DNA of 20,575 nt, taken from contig JASIJX010000276.1 in NCBI GenBank assembly GCA_030049955.1, forward strand, positions 1 to 20,575, read 5' to 3'. A model generated the notes under the pieces. The model was not told the DNA's origin. It did no database searches and saw nothing but the letters and a program-made list of their open reading frames with translations. Source of the DNA: Acidobacteriaceae bacterium. GTDB lineage: Bacteria; Acidobacteriota; Terriglobia; Terriglobales; Acidobacteriaceae. Every line of letters begins with the position of its first letter. Positions within the stretch are counted from its first letter, which is position 1. The position numbers and the translations under genes are program-made. Shown in pieces: positions 1-8,519 of the stretch.

Positions 1-1292
1 CCCCGCAATGTCGGAATAATGCTTCGAAACTCAATCTTGGGGAGATATTTCGTGTTAAGCAATCCCTATGTCGTGAAGCAAAACCGCTGTCCTGAAGATT
101 CAGGAAAAAGCCTCTTGCCTCGCGCCGGGAAAGGTGTGCAATTCGCTTCTGGACCACAGTCAGCCTCTTCCGTTTCCGGCGTCGTCTCTCTGGAAGGGGC
201 AGAGGACATCGCATTCTTCGACAACCGCATTGAGCACGTCGGGTTTTGGGGCATTAGTTTGTTGGATGGCTGGCGCAATATTCGGATAGAGGGAAATACC
301 TTCGCCGATCTCGGGGCCGGCGGGGTAAAGATAGACGGAGCCAATTATCCTTCAGATCCGCGGAAGTTTTCGGGCAAAAACCTTATCACCGACAACTTTG
401 TGCGAGGCGGAGGCCGTATCTTTCAGAGCGCTGCCGGAATCCTGATTACCTGCGGTTATTCCAATCTCATTTCCCGCAATGAAATCAGCGACCTCTACCA
501 ATCCGGGATCGCTGCCGGCTGGGACTGGACGCGCAATACTCAGGTATCCAGGGACAACCTGATCGAATACAACCACATTTTTCATTTGGGACAGAAGATG
601 TCCGACGACATGGCGGCGTGTATATCCTGGGAATACAGCCGGGCACGATCGTGCGCAACAACTTGATTCACGACATTCAGCACCGGACCTATGGAGGCTG
701 GGGTATTTACACGGATGCGATGACAGCCCATGTCGTGATCGAAAACAATATCGTCTATGACGTGAGTGCGCATGCCAGTTATGTTCAGGGTGTGGGCGGC
801 GTGAATCGAGAGATAACCATACGCAACAACATCTTTGCGCTGGGAGGAGAAGGGCTCGCCGACTTACCTGAAACGTACGAAGAGAAAGAGCATAACGTGC
901 CGGGATTTTCGGCTACATACGAGCGCAATATTTTTCTTTCCAATGGAAGGCCGGTCTTTGAAGCTGGCGTCGACCCCGCTCCGGAGCACCCTCGCAATAC
1001 TCTCTTTTTGAGCGATCTGAACCTGTTTTGGGACGTGACTGGAAAACCGCTTGTAATGGAACAAAAGACGGGGCCCAAACCGCTGTTTCTGAACTGGACC
1101 GAGTGGCGTGATATCGGGAGTGATATTCACTCCGTTGTTGCCGATCCTAAATTTCGCGACTGGCAGAAAGGCGATTTTACGCTTGCGCCCGATTCTCCGG
1201 CATTCTCTCTGGGCTTCCAACCCATCGATATCGCCGATGTGGGCCCACGGCCGGAAGGAAGGCGCAGCCCGCACGATGACATGTCTCATTAA
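1..1292 (+). pseudogene. Secreted-type right-handed beta-helix protein (GH141-like), 5' truncated by window, frameshifted
   Basis: The frame is open to the first base, so the N-terminus lies outside the window. The protein is a series of short beta-helix rungs with recurring Asn-rich turns (IEGNTF, ITDNFV, ISRNEI, VRNNLI, IENNIV, IRNNIF, YERNIF), which is the hallmark of a right-handed parallel beta-helix. The motifs GVKIDG, DMGG-like, VYILGIQPGT and YGGWGIYTD resemble beta-helix hydrolases of the GH141 type (fucosidase/xylanase); that family call is inference from memory. The frame breaks at 612-617: residues before this are read in frame 1 and residues from the GTG at 618 in frame 3. A single G missing from an ATGGGCGGC-type sequence would restore MSD-DMGGVYILG. 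The C-terminus ends at the TAA at 1290. The product would act extracellularly on a polysaccharide, which fits the alpha-L-fucosidase in the same window. Whether the shift is real decay or a base-calling error cannot be told here. Confidence 0.8.
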
Positions 1293-1418
1293 GCGTGTCC
1301 ATGCACAGCGCATATCGCACGACGACATGTGCTTGGTTCCTGGGAGAATAAAGTTGGAGTTGTCCGAGACACCGGCTCTATTGATCCTGAGGAACTGATT
1401 TTAGACTGACAAAACGCT

Positions 1419-1700
1419 CTATGGAATGACGAAGATGGCCTCTGCGGAGGAGGTTGCGTCCTGCGGTTGGGCACCCGTAGCGACGAGACGATAGCGACCG
1501 GGAACCAAGGCGCGCGAGCCATCGGCCTGAACGACTTGAGATCCGCGTTAGACCCGGTCACGGCCCACCGGTGTAAGCCGGGGATGTGAAGGCGGGAATC
1601 GCCGGCGCGATTTCCAGTAATTGGCCCGCTTTTCCTTCGAGCGTCATGCGTGCGACGAGATCGCCAGCCACGGCGCGCAGAAGCGGGGTTTATGAGACCG
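1419..1700 (-). pseudogene. GH3 beta-glucosidase remnant: N- and C-terminal ends joined by a large deletion
   Basis: Two minus-strand frames meet back to back. From about 1690 down to a TGA at 1558-1560 the frame reads DLVARMTLEGKAGQL followed by EIAPAIPAFTSPAY. This matches the start of GH3 beta-glucosidases and xylosidases (DDLVxRMTLEEKxxQL, then IPRLGIPAY). From about 1550 to the TAG at 1419-1421 another frame reads VQADGSRALVPGRYRLVATG followed by AQPQDA and ends IFVIP. This matches the last strands of the C-terminal fibronectin-III-like domain of GH3 enzymes. Roughly 800 residues of a normal GH3 enzyme are missing between them, and the junction lies near 1540-1562. No signal peptide is in frame. 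The family match is from motif recognition only; the fragment cannot be functional. Confidence 0.62.
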
Positions 1701-1930
1701 CTCGACACATACAGCAAAAGACATAAGCATCTGGGCCACATTAGCATTCACAAAAATCTCGTATGGACGGAGTGACCACAGCTGCGACTGGCGTCACGGC
1801 CGCTAGCGGAAAGATGATCGCCCGCATGAGCCAATCACCCTATCAGCTCTAAATCACCATGGATCACGTGGTTAGGGAATCAGCGCCCATGTCATACAAA
1901 TGCAACCTTCTTTAACGGATCCTTCATCGA

Positions 1931-1950
1931 TAAAGTTAAGGATTGACAAC
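1931..1950 (+). promoter_or_regulatory. Shared 20-base -35-region element, copy 1 (TonB-receptor promoter)
   Basis: TAAAGTTAAGGATTGACAAC. It differs by one base from the minus-strand element at 14519-14538 in front of the GH29 fucosidase (TAAAGTAAAGGATTGACAAC). It includes the -35 hexamer TTGACA at 1943-1948. The identity extends 12 bases upstream of the -35 box, beyond what sigma factor alone would impose, which suggests a common activator or a recent common origin. Confidence 0.7.
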
Positions 1951-1972
1951 TGCAGGCATGTATGCCTATATT
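1943..1972 (+). promoter_or_regulatory. Sigma70-type promoter of the TonB-dependent receptor
   Basis: TTGACA at 1943-1948 and TATATT at 1967-1972 are separated by 18 bases. Transcription would start near 1979, giving a leader of about 120 bases before the ATG at 2099. The hexamers are close to consensus, the position fits the gene, and the same layout (18-base spacer, GGATTGACAAC context) appears in front of the GH29 gene. Confidence 0.72.
1954..1967. promoter_or_regulatory. Operator-like palindrome in the promoter spacer
   Basis: AGGCATGTATGCCT is an inverted repeat with 6-base arms around a 2-base centre. It fills the spacer between -35 and -10 and touches the first base of the -10 box. 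A protein bound here would block RNA polymerase, so a repressor site (for example LacI- or GntR-type) is plausible. The binding protein is unknown. Confidence 0.5.
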
Positions 1973-2098
1973 GCCAATTGCGTTCCTGAAGCAGCGGTTC
2001 CCAACGCCTAACTTTCAGAAGCCCGGTGGCCATCATCCGCCGGGTTGCTGGATTCGCGATGAGATCCGAAACAGCTCTGGGAGTTTGAGGGAGGCAGG

Positions 2099-5000
2099 AT
2101 GAGGATTTTTGATGAGACAAAGATTTGCGACCAGCGATTGATTTTCGGCCGTAGGCTGCTCGCGCTAGTCGTAAGGTTCGTCGTTCTTGCTGTGACATTT
2201 ACGGGCATACTGCAGGCACAAGTCGATACTGGAACCGTGCTTGGAACAGTTGTTGATTCAACTGGTGCGGCCGTTCCCAAAGCCGTTGTTTCGATTAAGA
2301 ACGAAGACACAGGCCTGACGCAACAACAGACGGTGAATGAAACCGGCGGCTACATCTTTACAGCATTGAAAGTGGGAGTCTATACGCTCACGGGTCAGGC
2401 TTCAGGCTTTGAACTCGAGGAGTTGCCCCACATCTCTGTCAACATTCAGCAACAGTTGGTAGTTACCATTACTCTGAAACCGGGGAAGGTTACAGAAACG
2501 GTTTCGGTTTCGGCAGCACAGGAGGCCCTTCAGAAAGAAGATGCCTCTGTTGGGCAGATCGTTGATGAGCACGCGATCAATAATCTTCCCCTCAACGGCC
2601 GCAACTTTACACTGTTGGCGCAGCTGGCCCCGGGCACGACTACCGCGGTTTACGATAACGGCCATGGCGAGTTGCAAAGCGGGACGTTTACGGCAAATGG
2701 CGTAATCACGACCTTTAACAACTACCTTCTTGATGGCATCCCAAATAACAATCTGCAATCCGACTTCGGTGATGGCAATGCCTTCACAATTCTGCCTCCC
2801 CCGGAGGGTCTCGCGGAGTTCAAGGTTGAAACAGGGGACTACTCCGCGGAGTATGGCCGCTCGGGTGGCGCAATCGTCAATGCCGTGACCAAGTCAGGTC
2901 AGAACACCTTTTTTGGCGACATTTGGGAATTTAACCGGAATTCGTTTTTCGATGCCAACGATTTCTTTCTAAAGCATGCCGGGCAACCTCGTCCGCCATA
3001 TTCTCGCAACCAGTTTGGATTCAGCCTTGGTGGCCCGGTGAACATCCCCCATCTCTACCATGGCACTAATCGCACATTCTTTTTTGTCGATTATTCGTCT
3101 CTAAGAAGCGTGCAAGGAGAGGCGTACACCTCATCGGTCCCCACGGCCACGGAGCAATCCTCGGGCTTTACGAACTTCACCGATCTTCTTACATATCAGA
3201 CCGGTACACAAACAGATATCCTGGGCAGGGTCACCAAAATCGGTCAAGTTTTCGACCCGGCAACGACACGGTACCTTAGCAAAGGTTTTGTCGATCCACT
3301 TACTGGCCTGACTGCGACTACGGGCGGCTACGTTCGGGAGCCGTTTGCGGGCAATATGATTCCGGCAAATCGCATCTCTTCGGTCTCGAAGGGGCTGCTG
3401 GCTTTATTCCCGTTACCGAACGCGAACAGTGGGAACATCGTGAACAATTACGTCAGTGCTCCTTTGCTGCAGTCGGACTTTAACACCTTTGACTCTCGCG
3501 TAGATGAGAATATCTCACCCAGGGACCAGCTATTTGCGCGCGGCAGTTACGGCTTTCTACCGCGTGTTATCCCGAATCCCTGCCCAACCCTTGCCAATTG
3601 CGGCACGTCTGCTTCCGTAGGTACCGAGAGCGATGTCGTGTTCGGTGCAGCCATTGGAGAAACCCACACCTTCTCGCCCTGGGTTCTCAATGAATTACGA
3701 CTCGGCTACGACCGCGACTGGATGAACAGAGTTGAGCCCTACGGCGCGGAGGCTGGGCTGAATGCCCAGTACGGCATTCCTGGAATACCGGACGTGGCAG
3801 GAAATGGCGGCCTCGAGCAAATGAAAATCACCGGACTAGCCGAGTTGGGCACGCACAACAATCTCCCCTTGGACGAGATCGGCGTGGAATCGGTATACCT
3901 GGATAATGTTTCTGTCGAAAAGGGTCGCCATTCCATGCGCTTTGGCGTGGACTACGAGAGATCGAAGAACGCCATTAACTCGGGCCAATTTCCTCATGGT
4001 CTAACGTACTACACCGGCTCATATTCCGACCTACCAACTACATCTGCCGGCGCTGCCGGCAACACAGCAAGCACGGGTCCCGCTCAATTTGTTATTGAAC
4101 CGATCGCTTCGACTGCGACAGGCTGCACGGTAATCGTTGGCGTGGCCGCCAGTGGCACCGGTTGCGAAACATATAACTACGTCGGCGGGGCATCCCAGCT
4201 TGAGGGATCGCCGTTATCTCAACAGGATTATCGGAAACCCTATTTAGGCCTGTATTACAACGATACCTGGAAGCTTACAAGCAAATTTACCGCGACACTG
4301 GGCATGCGCTGGGAATACTTTGAGCAAGGCGTCGACAAGTATGGCCACGGCGCCAACTTTGTTCCGTCCTTTGCAAGCGGCAACGGCACTTCGTTGTATT
4401 TGATTGACGCTCGCTCCAAAGACATCCCACTGTCTGCATCATTCACTTCATTGATGGCGCAGGAGGGAGTCGCCATCACGTACACCTCGAATAAGCAGCT
4501 CAGTCAAGTGAATGAGAAGAACTTCGGGCCCCGAGTCGGCTTTGCGTGGAGCCTTTGGCCAAAGACAGTACTGCGTGGTGGATTCGGAATCTCGTATGCC
4601 GGATTCTATAATCGGGGAGACGGATATAACGCCGGTGATAATTATCCCTTCTCATTTAGCATTGACATCACTTCAAACAACCAGGGCGGGCCTGCATCGG
4701 ATTCCGGCAATACCATTGGCCCTGTGGACAAGGGGTTTTCAGACATCCCTTTGACGCCGACACTGGCACTGGGGTATCAGATAGGGCCTCGCGGAAACCA
4801 GTACATTGTCCGCGTGCCTTATGTCGAAGTAGGCAATCTGACTTTGCAACAGCAGTTGAGCACTTCGCAATACTTCCAAATTGCGTATGTGGGTAGTCTT
4901 TCGCGACATGTCGAAAGCACGATTGACTTCAACAGACCAGATTTGGTCATTCCAACAACATTCTCGCTTAGCCCTGTGAGTGCCAGCGCTACTTGCAATG

Positions 5001-5905
5001 ACGCAGGTTTGTATCACGATGTGGACCCCGGCAATCCTAACCCGACGACAGAAGATACCAAGGTCTACTACGACCAGTATCCATGTCTTCCAACGAGCAA
5101 CATCTACGACTGGAATGAGGGATCGAATAACTATAATTCGCTCCAGGCAAAGTATGAGAAGCTGAATCGCAATGGAACAAGCCTGATCGCCGACTACACG
5201 TGGTCGAGATACCTCGGATATGGTTCAGATACAAATATTCTCAATTCAGAGTCATATCGTGCACCGCAGGTTCCGGGGTTTGGGATGAAAGGCGAGTATG
5301 GTCCTGAAGATTTCCAATCGGAGAATGTCGTCCATGGAGGCGGGACATGGGCGCTTCCTTTCGGTTATGGCCGCAAGTGGCTTAGCACCAAAGGATTTAC
5401 AAACGATCTCCTGGGCGGCTGGAATATGGATGGAATCGTTACCTATCAGAGCGGTCAACCGGTGAACGTCAGTTGCGCAAGTACACATGCAGCCTCCATT
5501 GCTTGCTATGCACTTGCCACGAGGTCACAAGTGTATAGCGGCGCTCACAACATAACTCATTGGCTCAATGCCGCAGCGTTTAGCGATCCAACGCAGAACC
5601 CAACAACTCCAGAGGACACGAACTTTGCCGCGATGGGCGCAGCGCCGTCCCAAGCCAATGGCCCGGCCTTCCACCGTGGCGATGTAAGCGGATGGAAATC
5701 ATTCACCATGCCCAGGGAGAACGTGTTGGAGTTTCGTGTAGACATGTTCAACGTAACGAACACGCCGAATTTCGGTCAACCGGGGACACTGACTTATACG
5801 AGCTCCGCTTTTGCGTCGATCACAACTGAAAGAGACGCTCCGAACGATTCTCGAGAGATGCAGTTCTCCGTAAGATATCTCTTCGGAAGCGGAAACCAGC
5901 AGTAG
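2099..5905 (+). CDS. Oar-like TonB-dependent outer-membrane receptor
   Basis: This is an outer-membrane beta-barrel transporter, probably importing glycan fragments or another large substrate using TonB energy. Residues 1-41 hold a basic stretch and a hydrophobic signal segment ending LQAQ. Residues 42-130 form a carboxypeptidase-regulatory-like beta-sandwich (TVLGTVVDSTGAAVPKAVV, ETGGYIF, GVYTLTGQASGF). The plug follows at about 135-265 (INNLPLNGRNFTLLAQLAPG, YLLDGIPNNN, YSAEYGRSGGAIVNAVTKSG), and the barrel runs to the C-terminus with the terminal beta signal QFSVRYLF. This layout and the 1268-residue length are typical of the large TonB receptor families of Acidobacteriota. The ATG at 2099 is preceded by GAGGGAGG (about 2087-2094), a good ribosome-binding site. 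It stops at TAG. A promoter lies at 1943-1972. The gene is intact, unlike many neighbours, and is followed 95 bases later by a secreted zinc hydrolase. The substrate cannot be read from sequence. Confidence 0.95.
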   Translation: MRIFDETKICDQRLIFGRRLLALVVRFVVLAVTFTGILQAQVDTGTVLGTVVDSTGAAVPKAVVSIKNEDTGLTQQQTVNETGGYIFTALKVGVYTLTGQASGFELEELPHISVNIQQQLVVTITLKPGKVTETVSVSAAQEALQKEDASVGQIVDEHAINNLPLNGRNFTLLAQLAPGTTTAVYDNGHGELQSGTFTANGVITTFNNYLLDGIPNNNLQSDFGDGNAFTILPPPEGLAEFKVETGDYSAEYGRSGGAIVNAVTKSGQNTFFGDIWEFNRNSFFDANDFFLKHAGQPRPPYSRNQFGFSLGGPVNIPHLYHGTNRTFFFVDYSSLRSVQGEAYTSSVPTATEQSSGFTNFTDLLTYQTGTQTDILGRVTKIGQVFDPATTRYLSKGFVDPLTGLTATTGGYVREPFAGNMIPANRISSVSKGLLALFPLPNANSGNIVNNYVSAPLLQSDFNTFDSRVDENISPRDQLFARGSYGFLPRVIPNPCPTLANCGTSASVGTESDVVFGAAIGETHTFSPWVLNELRLGYDRDWMNRVEPYGAEAGLNAQYGIPGIPDVAGNGGLEQMKITGLAELGTHNNLPLDEIGVESVYLDNVSVEKGRHSMRFGVDYERSKNAINSGQFPHGLTYYTGSYSDLPTTSAGAAGNTASTGPAQFVIEPIASTATGCTVIVGVAASGTGCETYNYVGGASQLEGSPLSQQDYRKPYLGLYYNDTWKLTSKFTATLGMRWEYFEQGVDKYGHGANFVPSFASGNGTSLYLIDARSKDIPLSASFTSLMAQEGVAITYTSNKQLSQVNEKNFGPRVGFAWSLWPKTVLRGGFGISYAGFYNRGDGYNAGDNYPFSFSIDITSNNQGGPASDSGNTIGPVDKGFSDIPLTPTLALGYQIGPRGNQYIVRVPYVEVGNLTLQQQLSTSQYFQIAYVGSLSRHVESTIDFNRPDLVIPTTFSLSPVSASATCNDAGLYHDVDPGNPNPTTEDTKVYYDQYPCLPTSNIYDWNEGSNNYNSLQAKYEKLNRNGTSLIADYTWSRYLGYGSDTNILNSESYRAPQVPGFGMKGEYGPEDFQSENVVHGGGTWALPFGYGRKWLSTKGFTNDLLGGWNMDGIVTYQSGQPVNVSCASTHAASIACYALATRSQVYSGAHNITHWLNAAAFSDPTQNPTTPEDTNFAAMGAAPSQANGPAFHRGDVSGWKSFTMPRENVLEFRVDMFNVTNTPNFGQPGTLTYTSSAFASITTERDAPNDSREMQFSVRYLFGSGNQQ

Positions 5906-5928
5906 CGCTCGCTGTCACTTGGATCGAG

Positions 5929-5962
5929 CAACGCCTCAGCGAGAAATGAGGCTGGGGCGTTG
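5929..5962. terminator. Hairpin between TonB receptor and phospholipase-like gene (no T-tract)
   Basis: CAACGCCTCAGC (5929-5940) pairs with GCTGGGGCGTTG (5951-5962) at 11 of 12 positions around a 10-base loop, 24 bases after the receptor stop codon. No T-run follows (TACCTCTG), so it may attenuate or protect the transcript rather than end it fully. Confidence 0.45.
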
Positions 5963-6000
5963 TACCTCTGAAGGACTTTAAAAAGAGAAGATTACAAACT

Positions 6001-7470
6001 ATGAATGTTCGCCAGTGCTCGTGGTCACCGATCATTGCCTCTGTCTGCATTGTGTTTGCTGCAGGCTTCATCCCGGCATATTTGCACGCGTGGGGAGGCA
6101 TTCCTCATCAACAGATTATTGACGGCGCTCTTACGGCAATTCCGGCCGACGACCAGATAGACGTGCGTCTAGGGAGCCAAGTCGAACATCTTCGCGACAC
6201 GGTTGAGATGGGTGACTGGGTAGACTCCTTCGTAGTTGTTCAAGAAAACTGGCATGTCCCTCCGGATGATTATCCGCAAGTCAGTTCCGAATACTTTGGC
6301 AACGATTACTTGCTCTTTCCTGCCGCACCCCACACATTCGATCACGGTGTTCCTGGGGTCCGGGGAACCTATGTTCCCTTCTTTCTGAGAGCACTACAGG
6401 CGTTGAGAACGGAAGACCAGGAGAATGCGGTTCGCTGGATGGGAAGCTTATTGCACTTCGTTACAGATTCAGGATCCCCACCGCACGCCATCGGCTTGAC
6501 CGGACCAAACCACACCAAAATGGAAAACTGGCTGGATGCGAGCCACATCGATCTTCACGAATATAAGCCCTTACTGTTGGGAAACACCGATGAAGAGGCG
6601 GTAAAGGGATTGCGACGGCGCATGGATGGCCTGATCGAGCGCAATGGGAAAATTGCCAAACGCATGCTCCCCTTTGCAGAAGCCAATGACAGAGCGACAA
6701 TCGAGCCGATGGCCTTGGATTGCGCGGAGGAAACGGCAAGAGTGACCGCGGACGTGATTCACACGCTGCTCGTATTGTCTGCGAAGACGACTACGGCGGA
6801 ATCGGGTTCGATTGTGGCCACTGTAACGGCTCCGGCCACAGCCGAATTTCCGCTGCTTCCTGCCAAACTCGTCTTGTTAGGCACCAACTACAGCACCCTG
6901 AGCGCACCTACGGATAGGCTCGCAGCAAGATATTCCGGCACGTTTTACTTTAGGAATCTGCCGCCGGGAACGTATCGCGCCGCGATCGAACGCGCCGGCG
7001 CGGAACCGCTCTTTACTGACCCGTTTACCGTATCAAACGAAGAACAACGTCATTTCAGTTGGCATCTGCAGAGTTCGTTGACGCCGGGAAACCTCCTCCA
7101 GAACGCCTCATTCTTATTGCACTGGGTTTCATCGACAAGCCCGGACCACTGGCGCCATGAAAACCAGTGCCATTGCTGGCACTCTGACAACATCCCTGTA
7201 ACTCCTGGACGCGTTTATCGCGCCGGCGTCGTTGGCAAAGGGTCGTCCGCACCGAAGGCATCGATTGAATGGATGGCCTACCACTGGAAAAGGACGGACG
7301 ACCCGGCAGTGGAGATACCCGCGACTGCTGGAGGCATTGCTATAACCGCACCTCCTGCCGCAGAGTATGTGCGCCTTGCGCTCGCGGGAGACGATCCACC
7401 GCAAAATTTACTACGTGAAGCGGTGTTACTCTCCGCAGCCGCGCCTATCTCCGTGGCATCTCCGCATTAA
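6001..7470 (+). CDS. Secreted zinc-dependent phospholipase C / S1-P1 nuclease-fold protein with C-terminal beta domains
   Basis: A signal peptide (hydrophobic 10-28, ending AYLHA) leaves Trp31 as the first mature residue. In zinc-dependent phospholipase C enzymes the mature N-terminal Trp is a zinc ligand. The rest of the trinuclear zinc set is visible with family spacing: Asp72 (GDWVDS), His111 or His115 (HTFDHG), His152-xxx-Asp156-xxxxx-His162 (LLHFVTDSGSPPHA) and His171-xxx-Glu175 (HTKMENW). It is therefore likely an active extracellular or periplasmic phosphoesterase (phospholipid or nucleic acid); the substrate is uncertain. Residues about 268-350 look like a carboxypeptidase-regulatory-type beta-sandwich (FYFRNLPPGTYRAAIE). 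Residues about 355-485 look like a jelly-roll binding domain beginning NLLQNASF. The catalytic family is usually about 250-300 residues, so the C-terminal extension is unusual. The ribosome-binding site is weak (AAGAGAAG). It lies 95 bases after the receptor and 35 bases before the AraC regulator, so the three may be co-transcribed. Confidence 0.82.
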   Translation: MNVRQCSWSPIIASVCIVFAAGFIPAYLHAWGGIPHQQIIDGALTAIPADDQIDVRLGSQVEHLRDTVEMGDWVDSFVVVQENWHVPPDDYPQVSSEYFGNDYLLFPAAPHTFDHGVPGVRGTYVPFFLRALQALRTEDQENAVRWMGSLLHFVTDSGSPPHAIGLTGPNHTKMENWLDASHIDLHEYKPLLLGNTDEEAVKGLRRRMDGLIERNGKIAKRMLPFAEANDRATIEPMALDCAEETARVTADVIHTLLVLSAKTTTAESGSIVATVTAPATAEFPLLPAKLVLLGTNYSTLSAPTDRLAARYSGTFYFRNLPPGTYRAAIERAGAEPLFTDPFTVSNEEQRHFSWHLQSSLTPGNLLQNASFLLHWVSSTSPDHWRHENQCHCWHSDNIPVTPGRVYRAGVVGKGSSAPKASIEWMAYHWKRTDDPAVEIPATAGGIAITAPPAAEYVRLALAGDDPPQNLLREAVLLSAAAPISVASPH

Positions 7471-7505
7471 ACACGGACGAGTTAACGCCGTAGGATGGGC
7501 TCCTG

Positions 7506-8456
7506 ATGAAGGCCAGCTTTGAAGAAATTGTCGGTCATGCGTCGCGGCTTCTGGTCTTTGAGCGATGTGAGTTTGCTTTTCTATCTCACTGGCACTATCA
7601 CTCCGAATTTGAGTTAACACTTATTCTTGACAGCCAGGGACAAAGATTGGTGGGCGACTGCATTCAAGGGTATGGCCCCGGCGACCTGGTGCTCATTGGC
7701 CCTAACCTGCCTCACACCTGGCGTTCCACGTCATCTGACCCCAAGCGACAATTGCATCGTGCGGTGGTTACGCAGTTTCGCGGGGATTTCTTGGGAGACC
7801 GCCTACATCAAGCGCGGGAGCTTCATGAGGTTGCCCAATTGCTCCTCCGGGCAAGGCGCGGAATTGCATTTGGAAATACTCCAATCGGCCGAACTGTGGC
7901 TAAGTATCTTGCGGATCTCCCGACTCTTTCACCGGCCAGACAACTAGTTACCCTACTTTCGGCATTGGTGGATCTTGCGGAGGAGAGGCAAGGTGCAGTG
8001 CTGGCGTCAAGTGGACCGCAATCCTTTCCCCGGACGGCGAGCAAGCGGCGCATTGATAATATCTATCAGTATTTGGACCAGCATTTCAACGAAGACGTCG
8101 ACTTTGCCCGTCTTTCATCACAAGTTCACATGGATCAAGCTTCTTTATGCCGCTTTTTTAAGCGCACGACCGGCCGCACAATGACTGAATACATTAATGA
8201 GCTGCGCATTGCAGAGGCTACGAAGTGCCTCATTGAGACGGATGAGAGCCTGATTGACATTTGTTACCGGGTGGGTTTCGGTAATTATGCCCATTTCAAC
8301 CGCCAATTCAAGCGCATTAAGGGATGCAATCCTGCTTTGCTCCGCAAGGAATTTTCTTTACACGGAGCTTCCGGATGGAGCTCCATGGAACAACTGAAAA
8401 AAGGATTGCATGAAGGGAGATCTCCGGCCGGAATCACCGGGTGTGCGCCCTCTTGA
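7506..8456 (+). CDS. AraC-family transcriptional regulator
   Basis: This 316-residue cytoplasmic regulator has an N-terminal cupin-like sensor (residues about 20-75: HWHYHSEFELTLI, GYGPGDLVLIGPNLPHTW). The His pair and GDLVLIGPNLPH are typical of AraC sensors that bind a small sugar. Its C-terminal double helix-turn-helix lies at about 183-283. The first helix-turn-helix is around DFARLSSQVHMDQASLCRFF; the second carries the AraC signature IDICYRVGFGNYAHFNRQFK and the end NPALLRKEF. The ATG at 7506 is the only sensible start, because an upstream ATG at 7494 runs straight into TGA. It begins 35 bases after the phospholipase-like gene. The location suggests control of this sugar locus. It is the only regulator in the window and so the best candidate for acting at the two similar promoters (1943-1972 and 14497-14526), but that link is inference. 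Confidence 0.92.
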   Translation: MKASFEEIVGHASRLLVFERCEFAFLSHWHYHSEFELTLILDSQGQRLVGDCIQGYGPGDLVLIGPNLPHTWRSTSSDPKRQLHRAVVTQFRGDFLGDRLHQARELHEVAQLLLRARRGIAFGNTPIGRTVAKYLADLPTLSPARQLVTLLSALVDLAEERQGAVLASSGPQSFPRTASKRRIDNIYQYLDQHFNEDVDFARLSSQVHMDQASLCRFFKRTTGRTMTEYINELRIAEATKCLIETDESLIDICYRVGFGNYAHFNRQFKRIKGCNPALLRKEFSLHGASGWSSMEQLKKGLHEGRSPAGITGCAPS

Positions 8457-8519
8457 AAGTCATCTTATAGATGCCTTCGAAGGATGCGGCGAAACAGAAC
8501 GTTCTTATGAAGTCGGCCA

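Noticed and set aside
1289..1747. A 152-residue minus-strand open frame with a hydrophobic start that could be a small secreted protein.
   Set aside because: It is rich in Arg, Pro and Ser like a shadow frame, and the other two frames of the same strand contain the recognisable GH3 fragments.
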